NCBI GenBank assembly: GCA_945865175.1
Contig: CAMBDA010000024.1
Coordinates: 1 to 48,755 of the forward strand
Origin: an uncultured Prevotellaceae bacterium
GTDB taxonomy: Bacteria; Bacteroidota; Bacteroidia; Bacteroidales; Bacteroidaceae
DNA length: 48,755 nucleotides
Direction of reading: 5' to 3'
The translations under genes and the position numbers were made by a program. Each line of letters begins with the position of its first letter. Within the stretch, counting starts at the first letter, position 1. Of the stretch, positions 16,070-23,469 are shown piece after piece. Below the pieces are notes generated by a model, which worked only from the letters and a program-made list of their open reading frames with translations, was not told the origin of the DNA and did no database searches.

Positions 16070-17278
16070 TTATTTGCGTTCGTCGGGATGAGCCAGATAA
16101 TAGGCACGCAATGCGGTGGAGGTAACCTTGATGAACCCCTTGGCATCTTCGCTGGTCCAGGCCTTTGCGGTTTCTCCATATTCGCCCAGTTTGTTCTTTA
16201 CCAGGTCATCGGGCGAGTCGCAGCCGACGGTCTGGAAGCAATAGGGACGCAGTTCCAGTGTGACCGTGCCGTTCACATTGCGCTGGCTGCTTTCCAGCAT
16301 GGCCTCCATGTCTGGCATTACGGGCTCCAGGTACTGGCTCTCGTGGAGGAACATGCCATACCAGTTGGCAATCTGGTCCTTCCAGTACTGCTGCCATTTG
16401 CTCAGCGTATATTTCTCCAGGAACCTGTGGGCACCGATGATGAGCATGGGAGCGGCAGCCTCGAAGCCCACGCGTCCCTTGATGCCGATGATGGTGTCGC
16501 CCACGTGGCAGTCGCGGCCGATGGCATAAGAGGCTCCGATGCGTTCCACCTCCTGGATGGCTGCAATCTTGTCGGTATATGCCTTGCCGTTCACGCTGCA
16601 TATCTCGCCTTTCTCAAACCCGATGGTCAGTGTTTCGGGGCCTTCCTTGGTGGGATGCTTCAGGTAGGCGCTTTCGGGCAGTCCCTGCTTGCTGTCGAGA
16701 ATCTCCCCGCCGCAGATACTTGTGCCCCAGATGCCCACGTTGTAGCTATACTTGAGCTTGGTGAAGTCGGCATGGAAACCATGTGCGTTCAGGTAGTCCA
16801 CTTCTTCCTGGCGGCTCAGGTTGCGGTCGCGGGTGAGGGTGATGATCTCCACGCCTGGTGCCATCACCAGGAATGTCATGTCGAAGCGTATCTGGTCGTT
16901 GCCGGCTCCTGTGCTGCCATGGGCAATGGCGTCGGCCCCAATCTCCTTGGCATAGCGTGCAATGGCCAGGGCCTGGAAGATGCGTTCGCTGCTCACGCTG
17001 ATGGGATAGCAGTTGTTGCGCAGCACATTGCCGTACACCATGTAGCGCAGGCTCTTCTGGTAGTATTCCTGGGTGACATCCAGGGTCACATATTTCACAG
17101 CCCCCAGTTTGTAGGCATTCTCTTCATTGGTCTTCAGTTGCTCTTCGCTGAAGCCGCCTGTGTTGGCGCAGGCGGCATACACTTCGTAGCCCATCTCGCG
17201 GGTCAGGTACATCACGTTGTAGCTGGTGTCCAGACCTCCGCTGAAGGCCACCACCACTTTTTTCTTCTTTTCTTCCAT
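16070..17278 (-). CDS. argG: Argininosuccinate synthase
   Basis: 402 aa. It condenses citrulline and aspartate with ATP cleavage to argininosuccinate. The pyrophosphate loop SGGLDTS is at 13-19 and GSTGAGNDQIRFD is further on. The ATG follows a 79-base gap after the GNAT gene, which holds a short hairpin (CCTCC/GGAGG) and AT-rich sequence; an internal promoter is possible but none is obvious. No argH is in the window. Confidence 0.97.
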   Translation of the reverse strand: MEEKKKKVVVAFSGGLDTSYNVMYLTREMGYEVYAACANTGGFSEEQLKTNEENAYKLGAVKYVTLDVTQEYYQKSLRYMVYGNVLRNNCYPISVSSERIFQALAIARYAKEIGADAIAHGSTGAGNDQIRFDMTFLVMAPGVEIITLTRDRNLSRQEEVDYLNAHGFHADFTKLKYSYNVGIWGTSICGGEILDSKQGLPESAYLKHPTKEGPETLTIGFEKGEICSVNGKAYTDKIAAIQEVERIGASYAIGRDCHVGDTIIGIKGRVGFEAAAPMLIIGAHRFLEKYTLSKWQQYWKDQIANWYGMFLHESQYLEPVMPDMEAMLESSQRNVNGTVTLELRPYCFQTVGCDSPDDLVKNKLGEYGETAKAWTSEDAKGFIKVTSTALRAYYLAHPDERK

Positions 17279-17357
17279 GTTTATGCTTTATGTACTTTTT
17301 TGTTGTCCTTATTAATATATTATGGTATACCTCCGTTCGGAGGATGTCCGTTTACGT

Positions 17358-17984
17358 TTAATCCTGGCTTTTCCCGTCAATCTTCCGGATGCGCTCCAGC
17401 ACATCGGCGGGAATCTTGGCAGGCAGATACTCTTCGGGGTCGTACAGCATGCCCGTGCAGATGCAGTACTTGCGTCCCGTTCGGTGCAGCACATCCACAT
17501 TGATGCAGCCTTCGCATCCACGCCAGAAAGCCTCGTCGTCGGTGAGGTCGGCAAAGGTGACGGGCTTGTAGCCCAGCTGTGTGTTCATGGCCATCACTGC
17601 CGCACCGCTGGTGAGCGAGAATATCTTGGCATGTGGCCAGCGTGTGCGTGCCAGGGTGAAGGTCATGTCCTTGATGCGCTTGGCCAGCCCCAGCCCTCTG
17701 AAGTCGGGATGTACGATTAGGCCGGACGTGGTCACATATTCCTTGTTGCCCCAGGTCTCGATATAGCTGAAGCCGGCAAACCGTGTGCCTTGCAGGGCGA
17801 TTACGGCCTTTGCCTCCTTCATCTTGGTGGCCAGATACTCGTGGGTACGCTTGGCAATGCCTGTACCTCTCACTTTGGCAGCTTCCTCAATGGTTTTTAG
17901 AATGGTGTCCACATAACATTCGTGGCTTGGGTCAGCCACTACGATTTGTATTTCTTCCTCTGTGGTTGTATTCATTTGTGTCAT
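17358..17984 (-). CDS. GNAT-family N-acyltransferase of the arginine operon
   Basis: 208 aa. A GNAT core is visible with SGLIVHPDFRGLGLAKRIKD (motif A, CoA pyrophosphate loop RGLGLA) in the middle. A C-terminal extension contains cysteines (WRGCEGC, YCICTG). Its position right after argR and before argG makes it a good candidate for the missing first step, acylation of glutamate. Given the SOTCase-type ArgF' it might use succinyl-CoA, but this is inference. The ATG at 17984 overlaps the argR stop as ATGA; an ATG three codons later is also possible. Confidence 0.8.
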   Translation of the reverse strand: MTQMNTTTEEEIQIVVADPSHECYVDTILKTIEEAAKVRGTGIAKRTHEYLATKMKEAKAVIALQGTRFAGFSYIETWGNKEYVTTSGLIVHPDFRGLGLAKRIKDMTFTLARTRWPHAKIFSLTSGAAVMAMNTQLGYKPVTFADLTDDEAFWRGCEGCINVDVLHRTGRKYCICTGMLYDPEEYLPAKIPADVLERIRKIDGKSQD

Positions 17985-18445
17985 TGTTTGATTTGTCTGG
18001 TAATCTTTCTTATGTGTGCCTCCGCAGCATCTCGGTCGGCACTTTCGGCCAGCACCACAATGATGGTGTCATCGCCGGCCACGCTCCCCAGAATCATCTT
18101 GCTGCGTGAGGCATCTATCTCGCAGGCCACTACATTGGCATATCCTGGAGGTGTGTGCACTACCATGATGTTGCCCGAGAAGTCCAGCCCCCACTTCGTA
18201 TTGTTCAGCTCCTCCCGGCTTGGAATGGTGGCATATTGCGATTCGCGGGGGAAGGCATACACCGACCTCCCGTTGGGCATTCTCACCTTGCTCACGCGCA
18301 ACTGTTTCAGGTCGCGGCTCAGTGTGGCCTGCCCAATGGAAATACCGGCCTTCTCTAGCTCAATGATCAGGTCGTTTTGGCTCTCTACATGTTGTGAGGA
18401 TATTATCATGCGTATCGCCTGATGTCTGGATTTCTTGTCTTGCAT
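17981..18445 (-). CDS. argR: Arginine repressor
   Basis: 154 aa, the usual ArgR length. The N-terminal winged helix includes SQHVESQNDLIIELEKAGI and IGQATLSRDLKQLRVSKVRM, the ArgR DNA-binding signature. The C-terminal half carries the arginine-binding/oligomerisation motif with GSVAGDDTIIVVLAE. With arginine it should repress the operon it heads, so autoregulation is likely. It is followed with a 4-base overlap by the GNAT gene. Candidate operators lie 80-120 bases upstream. Confidence 0.96.
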   Translation of the reverse strand: MQDKKSRHQAIRMIISSQHVESQNDLIIELEKAGISIGQATLSRDLKQLRVSKVRMPNGRSVYAFPRESQYATIPSREELNNTKWGLDFSGNIMVVHTPPGYANVVACEIDASRSKMILGSVAGDDTIIVVLAESADRDAAEAHIRKITRQIKQ

Positions 18446-18465
18446 AAAATTTCATTATCGTGGTG

Positions 18466-18473
18466 CAAAGTTA
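18466..18473 (-). promoter_or_regulatory. -7 promoter element for the arg/pro operon
   Basis: TAACTTTG on the minus strand, 20 bases before the argR ATG, matches TAnnTTTG. It is the only such match seen ahead of the eight-gene run. Confidence 0.65.
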
Positions 18474-18525
18474 CGGCTTTTTTTGCATATCTTTTCCAGT
18501 TGGAGCAAGAAATTTTCCATTTTCC

Positions 18526-18566
18526 TGAATATTCATGAATATATATCCAAATTGATTGAATATTCA
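18526..18566. promoter_or_regulatory. Candidate ArgR operators: two TGAATATTCA palindromes
   Basis: Two identical 10-bp palindromes TGAATATTCA occur at 18526-18535 and 18557-18566, with centres 31 bp apart (about three helical turns). The first is fused to another TGAAT half-site, giving the 14-bp palindrome ATATTCATGAATAT at 18529-18542. TGAAT/ATTCA half-sites are those of the E. coli ARG box, although the spacing differs. They lie between argR and the divergent phosphoesterase gene. Confidence 0.4.
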
Positions 18567-18704
18567 GTGATTTCACGCCTTCATCTTCATACAGGCTGTC
18601 CTGCTTGCGTCTTTAGGGATGGGATGGGGGAGGGAAAGACGCTTTTCTGCTATTTCGACCAATAAATCCGCTGTTTCGCACTTTTGGCATTGAAAGGATA
18701 TTGC

Positions 18705-18712
18705 GAACTTTG
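18705..18712 (+). promoter_or_regulatory. Near-consensus -7 element for the phosphoesterase gene
   Basis: GAACTTTG, one base off TAnnTTTG, lies 18 bases before the ATG at 18731. The spacing resembles the other promoters in the window. Confidence 0.4.
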
Positions 18713-18730
18713 CATCAAAATTGCACTAAA

Positions 18731-19546
18731 ATGAGGTTAAAACAACTGAAATTCTCCATTTGTCTGCTGTTAGTGTGCCTGCTGCTACAGGGATGCGACA
18801 TGTTCGAGGCACATCCCTATGATGCCCAGGTGCGCGGTGAAACTGGCATCAATGCCCGGTCGGCTTCGCGCATCGCGCAGCAGACCGAGGGCAAGGACAC
18901 TATCCGCTTCGCTTTTATCAGTGACACACAGCGCTGGTATGACGAGACGAAGAAGGCGGTGAGCGACATCAACCGCCGCCAGGATATCGACTTTGTGATT
19001 CATGGCGGTGACTTGTCCGACTTTGGCGCTACGCATGAACTGGAGATGCAGCGCGACATTCTGCTTCGCCTGCGCCAGCCCTGGGTGGCCTTGCTCGGGA
19101 ACCATGATTGTCTGGGCACGGGCGAAAGTGTGCATCAGCGTATCTTCGGTCCGTCCAACTTCTATTTTACGGCTGGCCGTGTGCTTTTTGTCTGTCTCAA
19201 TACCAACTGCATGGAATACGACTATTCCGAGCCCGTACCGGACTTTGGTTTCCTGGAACACGTGATTACCAGTGTGCCGGACAGTATCATGCATACTGTG
19301 GTGGCCATGCACGTACCACCGTTCGACCTGGAGTTCAACAACAATGTGGCGCGTGTGTTCCAGGCCTATCTGCACCAGCTCCCGGGGCTGCTGTGCTGCA
19401 TCTACGGTCATGGCCATCGCTATGCGGTGGACGACCTCTTTAACGATGGCATCCTGTATATTCAGACTCCTTGTATCGACAAGCGAGGTTATCTTGTATT
19501 CACCCTTACTCCTGATGGATATGAACACCAATTGGTCGCTTTCTAG
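18731..19546 (+). CDS. Calcineurin-like phosphoesterase lipoprotein
   Basis: 271 aa from the ATG at 18731. A lipoprotein signal ends LLVCLLLQGC, so the enzyme should be membrane-anchored in the periplasm or at the surface. Metallophosphoesterase motifs follow in order: FISDTQRW (the usual D-x-H has Gln instead of His), GGDLSDFG, GNHDCLG, VAMHVPPFD and GHGHRYAVD, giving a two-metal site. The substrate is unknown. It overlaps the next gene by about 26 bases, suggesting the two envelope proteins work together. Confidence 0.88.
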   Translation: MRLKQLKFSICLLLVCLLLQGCDMFEAHPYDAQVRGETGINARSASRIAQQTEGKDTIRFAFISDTQRWYDETKKAVSDINRRQDIDFVIHGGDLSDFGATHELEMQRDILLRLRQPWVALLGNHDCLGTGESVHQRIFGPSNFYFTAGRVLFVCLNTNCMEYDYSEPVPDFGFLEHVITSVPDSIMHTVVAMHVPPFDLEFNNNVARVFQAYLHQLPGLLCCIYGHGHRYAVDDLFNDGILYIQTPCIDKRGYLVFTLTPDGYEHQLVAF

Positions 19547-20177
19547 CTTGCTGGCATTGTGCCTCCTGTGCGTTCCCTCTTCGTCGCATGCTTCCTGCGA
19601 CACGGTTGTCATCCGTTCCAAGCATGAACGCCGGGTGGAACGTTACCAACATGCCTGGAGCAATCTGATTCCCCATTACTCCAAGGTGCAGTATGCAGGT
19701 GGCATGGGACTTGTCAGCCTGGGAATAGGGTGGGATTACGGGCGCAACCAGCAATGGGAAACCGATATGATGCTGGGGCTTATCCCGCGTTACAGTTCCG
19801 ACAATGCCAAGCTCACGTTCACCCTCAGGGAGTGCTTTACACCGTGGCGTTTCCCGTTGAGCGCCTCTGTCCATGCCTACCCGTTTTCGTGTGGCATCTA
19901 TATGAATACGGTTTTCAACAATGAATTCTGGACCACCGAGCCCGACCGTTATCCCAGCGGATACTATGGATTCTCCACCCGCGTGCGTACCCATTTGTTT
20001 GTGGGGCAGCGCATAAAGTTCCTGATACCCGACCGAAAACGTGTGTTCTCCAACAGTATTACATGCTATTACGAGCTGAGCACCTGCGACTTCTATCTGA
20101 TAAGTGCTGTCACCAACCATCTTCGCCCGCGCGACTACCTCCGTCTCTCCTTTGGACTCAAACTGGCGGTGTTTTAG
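19521..20177 (+). CDS. Hypothetical exported, possibly outer-membrane protein
   Basis: 218 aa from the ATG at 19521; an ATG two codons earlier at 19515 is equally possible. An N-terminal signal peptide is visible (SLLALCLLCVPSSSHAS). The rest has alternating hydrophobic and aromatic stretches, such as YAGGMGLVSLGIGWDYG and YLRLSFGLKLAVF, and ends in Phe, as small beta-barrel proteins do. I do not recognise a named family. It begins inside the phosphoesterase gene and is certainly co-transcribed with it. Confidence 0.7.
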   Translation: MNTNWSLSSLLALCLLCVPSSSHASCDTVVIRSKHERRVERYQHAWSNLIPHYSKVQYAGGMGLVSLGIGWDYGRNQQWETDMMLGLIPRYSSDNAKLTFTLRECFTPWRFPLSASVHAYPFSCGIYMNTVFNNEFWTTEPDRYPSGYYGFSTRVRTHLFVGQRIKFLIPDRKRVFSNSITCYYELSTCDFYLISAVTNHLRPRDYLRLSFGLKLAVF

Positions 20178-20261
20178 ATGACAACGGACGACAACGAGAG
20201 ACAGAAGGGCCTGATTGTAAAAAAAAGAGGTGAAAAACTTGCTCGGAAATGAAAAAAAAAC

Positions 20262-20269
20262 TAATTTTG
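20262..20269 (+). promoter_or_regulatory. -7 promoter element for the cytochrome bd operon
   Basis: TAATTTTG matches TAnnTTTG and lies 39 bases before the DUF4492 start. It supports the ATG at 20308 over an in-frame start at 20230, which would lie upstream of the transcript. Confidence 0.6.
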
Positions 20270-20307
20270 TGTCCATAAAGCTTAAAAAATACCTGTACAG
20301 CAATACT

Positions 20308-20514
20308 ATGAATGTGGTTAGGCGCATTGTGGATTTGTATGCCGACGGCTTTCGACAGATGACGATAGGGCGTACATTATGGATGATTATCATCATTAAG
20401 TTGGTCATCATCTTTGCTGTGCTCAAGTGTTTCTTTTTTCCCGATTTTATAGCCACCCATGCGGAGGAAGGCCAAGAATCCGATTTCGTGGCGGGGCAAG
20501 TGTTGGGCAAGTAG
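20308..20514 (+). CDS. DUF4492 small membrane protein upstream of cytochrome bd
   Basis: 68 aa. A short amphipathic N-terminus (YADGFRQMTIGRTLW) leads into one membrane helix (MIIIIKLVIIFAVLKCFFF) followed by a polar tail. This matches DUF4492, small proteins found directly before cydA in Bacteroidetes. A role as an assembly factor or accessory subunit of the bd oxidase, comparable in size to CydX, is an attractive inference but unproven. It ends 35 bases before cydA. Confidence 0.85.
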   Translation: MNVVRRIVDLYADGFRQMTIGRTLWMIIIIKLVIIFAVLKCFFFPDFIATHAEEGQESDFVAGQVLGK

Positions 20515-20549
20515 GGGAAGCAGGAAGATCAAACTTAAAAAAATGTAAT

Positions 20550-22145
20550 ATGATGAATCCATTGTTTGTAAATTTGGAACCCGATGTGGTAGACTGGGCG
20601 AGGGCGCAGTTTGCCCTCACGGCCATCTATCATTGGCTGTTTGTACCCTTGACGTTGGGGCTTGCCCTCATTATGGGCATTATGGAAACGCTGTACTATC
20701 GCACGCGCAAGGTGTTCTGGAAAGACACCGCCGTGTTCTGGCAACGGCTTTTCGGCATCAATTTTGCTATGGGTGTGGCCACGGGTATCGTGCTGGAGTT
20801 TGAGTTTGGTACCAACTGGAGCAACTATTCATGGTTTGTGGGCGACATCTTTGGCGCACCTTTGGCCATTGAGGGGATTGTAGCCTTCTTCATGGAGTCC
20901 ACTTTTGTGGCTGTGATGTTTTTCGGGTGGAAAAAGGTATCGGCCGGTTTCCATCTGGCGTCCACTTGGCTCACGGGCATAGGTGCCACGATGAGTGCTT
21001 GGTGGATACTGGTGGCCAATGCGTGGATGCAGCATCCGGTGGGCTGCATTTTCAATCCGGACAGCATGCGCAACGAGATGGACTCCTTCCTGGAGGTGGC
21101 ACTCTCTCCGCTGGCTGTCAACAAGTTTATCCACACGGTCACCTCCTCCTGGATTATCGGTGCACTCTTTACCGTGGCTGTGGGATGCTATTATCTCTAC
21201 TGCAAACGGGAGCAACGACTGGCTTTGGCCAGCATCAAGATAGGTGGCATCGTGGGGCTGGTGGCCTGTCTGCTGGCGCTTCATTCGGGCGACAATTCGG
21301 CCTATAGGGTGGCACAGGTGCAGCCCATGAAACTGGCCGCTATGGAGGCACTCTATCAGGGAGGGCATGATCAGGCACTCACGGCTGTGGCATGGGTGAA
21401 TCCTTTTGAACAGCCCGATTACGCCAATACTCAGGAACCGCCCCTTCGTGTGGCCTTGCCCTATGCCTTGTCTTTCCTGGCCACACGCGACATTCATGGT
21501 TTTGTGCCGGGAGTGAATGACTTGCTGAAGGGAGGCTATCCCCGTCCCGACGGGACCATAGAACCATCCGTAGAGGAAAAAATCCAGCGTGGACGACAGG
21601 CAATTGGCGACCTGAAGCTGTATCGTGAGATGCGCGCATCGCTCAAGGGGGCTGCCTCCGATGCAGCCATGGCGGCAGAACTGGGGGCACTCACCCAGTC
21701 CTTGCAGGCCAATATGCCCTATTTCGGTTATGGCTATGTGAAGGATCCGGCCCAGCTGGTCCCCTACATCCCCGTCTGCTTCTATGCCTTCCGTGCAATG
21801 GTGGGGCTGGGTACTCTTTTCATTCTCTTCTTTGCCGTGGTGCTGCTGGTGGCTTATCGGTCGGACCTGACCAGGTACCGTTGGTTGCTGGTGTCGGCCA
21901 TCATAATGCTCCCCTTGGGCTATATAGCCAGTGAGAGCGGGTGGCTTGTGGCAGAATTCGGCCGCCAGCCCTGGGCCATTCAGGACATGCTGCCTACATG
22001 GGTGGGCGTGAGTGATGTGAAGACGGGCAGTGTGATGCTCACCTTCTTCCTCTTCCTTTTGCTGTTCAGTACACTGCTGGTGGTGGAGGTAAGCATTCTG
22101 TGGCGTGCCATTCGCAGAGGACCCACCTATGAGGAAGAGGCATGA
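20550..22145 (+). CDS. cydA: Cytochrome bd ubiquinol oxidase subunit I
   Basis: 531 aa from the first of two adjacent ATGs. This subunit carries the b- and d-type hemes of the oxygen-reducing quinol oxidase in the inner membrane. Multiple membrane helices are evident. FALTAIYHWLFVPLTLGL holds a heme-ligand His, FIHTVTSSWIIGALF a second, and GWLVAEFGRQPWAIQDMLPT is the family's C-terminal signature. A long hydrophilic segment (about residues 255-405) corresponds to the Q-loop region. In anaerobes such as Bacteroidales, bd oxidase scavenges oxygen at nanomolar levels. It forms one operon with DUF4492 and cydB. Confidence 0.96.
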   Translation: MMNPLFVNLEPDVVDWARAQFALTAIYHWLFVPLTLGLALIMGIMETLYYRTRKVFWKDTAVFWQRLFGINFAMGVATGIVLEFEFGTNWSNYSWFVGDIFGAPLAIEGIVAFFMESTFVAVMFFGWKKVSAGFHLASTWLTGIGATMSAWWILVANAWMQHPVGCIFNPDSMRNEMDSFLEVALSPLAVNKFIHTVTSSWIIGALFTVAVGCYYLYCKREQRLALASIKIGGIVGLVACLLALHSGDNSAYRVAQVQPMKLAAMEALYQGGHDQALTAVAWVNPFEQPDYANTQEPPLRVALPYALSFLATRDIHGFVPGVNDLLKGGYPRPDGTIEPSVEEKIQRGRQAIGDLKLYREMRASLKGAASDAAMAAELGALTQSLQANMPYFGYGYVKDPAQLVPYIPVCFYAFRAMVGLGTLFILFFAVVLLVAYRSDLTRYRWLLVSAIIMLPLGYIASESGWLVAEFGRQPWAIQDMLPTWVGVSDVKTGSVMLTFFLFLLLFSTLLVVEVSILWRAIRRGPTYEEEA

Positions 22146-22205
22146 TGCCCATCCCTTATTACATTAATAATTATATATAGAAACAATCCTATCCATCATA
22201 CAACT

Positions 22206-23351
22206 ATGACATACGAATGCTTGCAACAATATTGGTGGTTCCTGGTGTCGCTGCTGGGGGCACTGCTGGTGTTTCTGCTCTTTGTACAGGGCGCCAATTC
22301 CATGATTTTCACCTTGGGCAAGACCGACCGGGAACGTCGGCTCATTATCAACTCCACAGGCCGCAAGTGGGAATTCACATTTACCACCCTTGTCACCTTT
22401 GGGGGTGCTTTCTTCGCATCGTTCCCGCTCTTCTATTGCACCAGTTTTGGCGGTGCCTATTGGTTGTGGATGATTATCCTGTTCTCGTTTGTGCTGCAGG
22501 TAGTGAGCTATGAGTTCCAGCACAAGATAGGCAACCTGTTGGGCTCACGCACCTTCCAGTGCTTTCTGGTGCTCAATGGAGTGGTGGGGCCTACGCTATT
22601 GGGAGGTGCTGTGGCCACCTTCTTCAACGGAAGCAATTTTCTGGTGTCGAAAGACAATCTGGTGGAAGGCATTGGCCAGCCCATCATCAGCGGATGGGCC
22701 AATGCTTCGCATGGCCTGGATGCCCTGCTTGACCCGTGGAATCTGGTGCTGGGTGTGGCCGTGTTCTTCCTGGCCCGTGTGCTGGGTGCGCTGTATATCC
22801 TGAATAATGTGGAGGATGCTACCGTGCGTCAGCGCTGTCGCACAGCCCTGCCTCGTGCAGCTGCGCCTTTCCTGGTGCTGTTTGTGGCCTTCTTGGTGAG
22901 GACGCTTCTCAAGGACGGTTTTGCCTACGACCCCGCCACGGGTGTCATCTTTATGGAACCCTACAAGTATTTCACCAATCTGCTTGCGCTGTGGTACCTC
23001 CCCGTACTCCTGCTTGCGGGTGTGGCGCTGGTGCTTTATGGCATCGGACGCACAATGCTTCGGGAACACTATGTCCGTGGCATCTGGCCGGTAGGCATCG
23101 GTGTGGTGCTCACGGTCCTGTCCCTGCTGCTGGATGCGGGTCTCAACAACACCTGCTTCTATCCGTCCAATGCAGACCTCCAGTCGTCTCTCACCATTGC
23201 CAATGCGTGCAGCAGCGAATTCACCCTCCGCACGATGGCATGGGTGAGTCTGCTCATCCCCTTTGTCGTGGGCTATATCTTCTACGCATGGCGCATGGTG
23301 GACAGGCATGGCCTCAGGCAGCAGGACATCGACGACGAGGAGTCGTATTAA
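22206..23351 (+). CDS. cydB: Cytochrome bd ubiquinol oxidase subunit II
   Basis: 381 aa with about eight or nine membrane helices. It is the partner subunit of the bd oxidase. LLFVQGANSMIFTLGK near the N-terminus and FGGAFFASFPLFYCTSFGGA correspond to conserved CydB blocks, and the C-terminal tail is acidic. It starts 60 bases after cydA. No cydC/cydD transporter genes follow. Confidence 0.95.
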   Translation: MTYECLQQYWWFLVSLLGALLVFLLFVQGANSMIFTLGKTDRERRLIINSTGRKWEFTFTTLVTFGGAFFASFPLFYCTSFGGAYWLWMIILFSFVLQVVSYEFQHKIGNLLGSRTFQCFLVLNGVVGPTLLGGAVATFFNGSNFLVSKDNLVEGIGQPIISGWANASHGLDALLDPWNLVLGVAVFFLARVLGALYILNNVEDATVRQRCRTALPRAAAPFLVLFVAFLVRTLLKDGFAYDPATGVIFMEPYKYFTNLLALWYLPVLLLAGVALVLYGIGRTMLREHYVRGIWPVGIGVVLTVLSLLLDAGLNNTCFYPSNADLQSSLTIANACSSEFTLRTMAWVSLLIPFVVGYIFYAWRMVDRHGLRQQDIDDEESY

Positions 23352-23413
23352 AAAATAGCTTTCCCGAGTCCACTTTCTCTCATTGTAATCCTTGGTTATC
23401 AAGAATAATGTCG

Positions 23414-23421
23414 TAAATTTG
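23414..23421 (+). promoter_or_regulatory. -7 promoter element for the alanine symporter gene
   Basis: TAAATTTG matches TAnnTTTG, 48 bases before the ATG at 23470. It separates this gene from the cyd operon. Confidence 0.5.
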
Positions 23422-23469
23422 CAGACGGAAAGCAAATTTGGTATTATAAACAGTTAAGGTAACTCAAGG

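Noticed and set aside
17320..17345. Short hairpin CCTCC/GGAGG between the GNAT gene and argG as a terminator
   Set aside because: Five-bp stem with no T tract; arg genes continue downstream in the same direction, so premature termination is unlikely.
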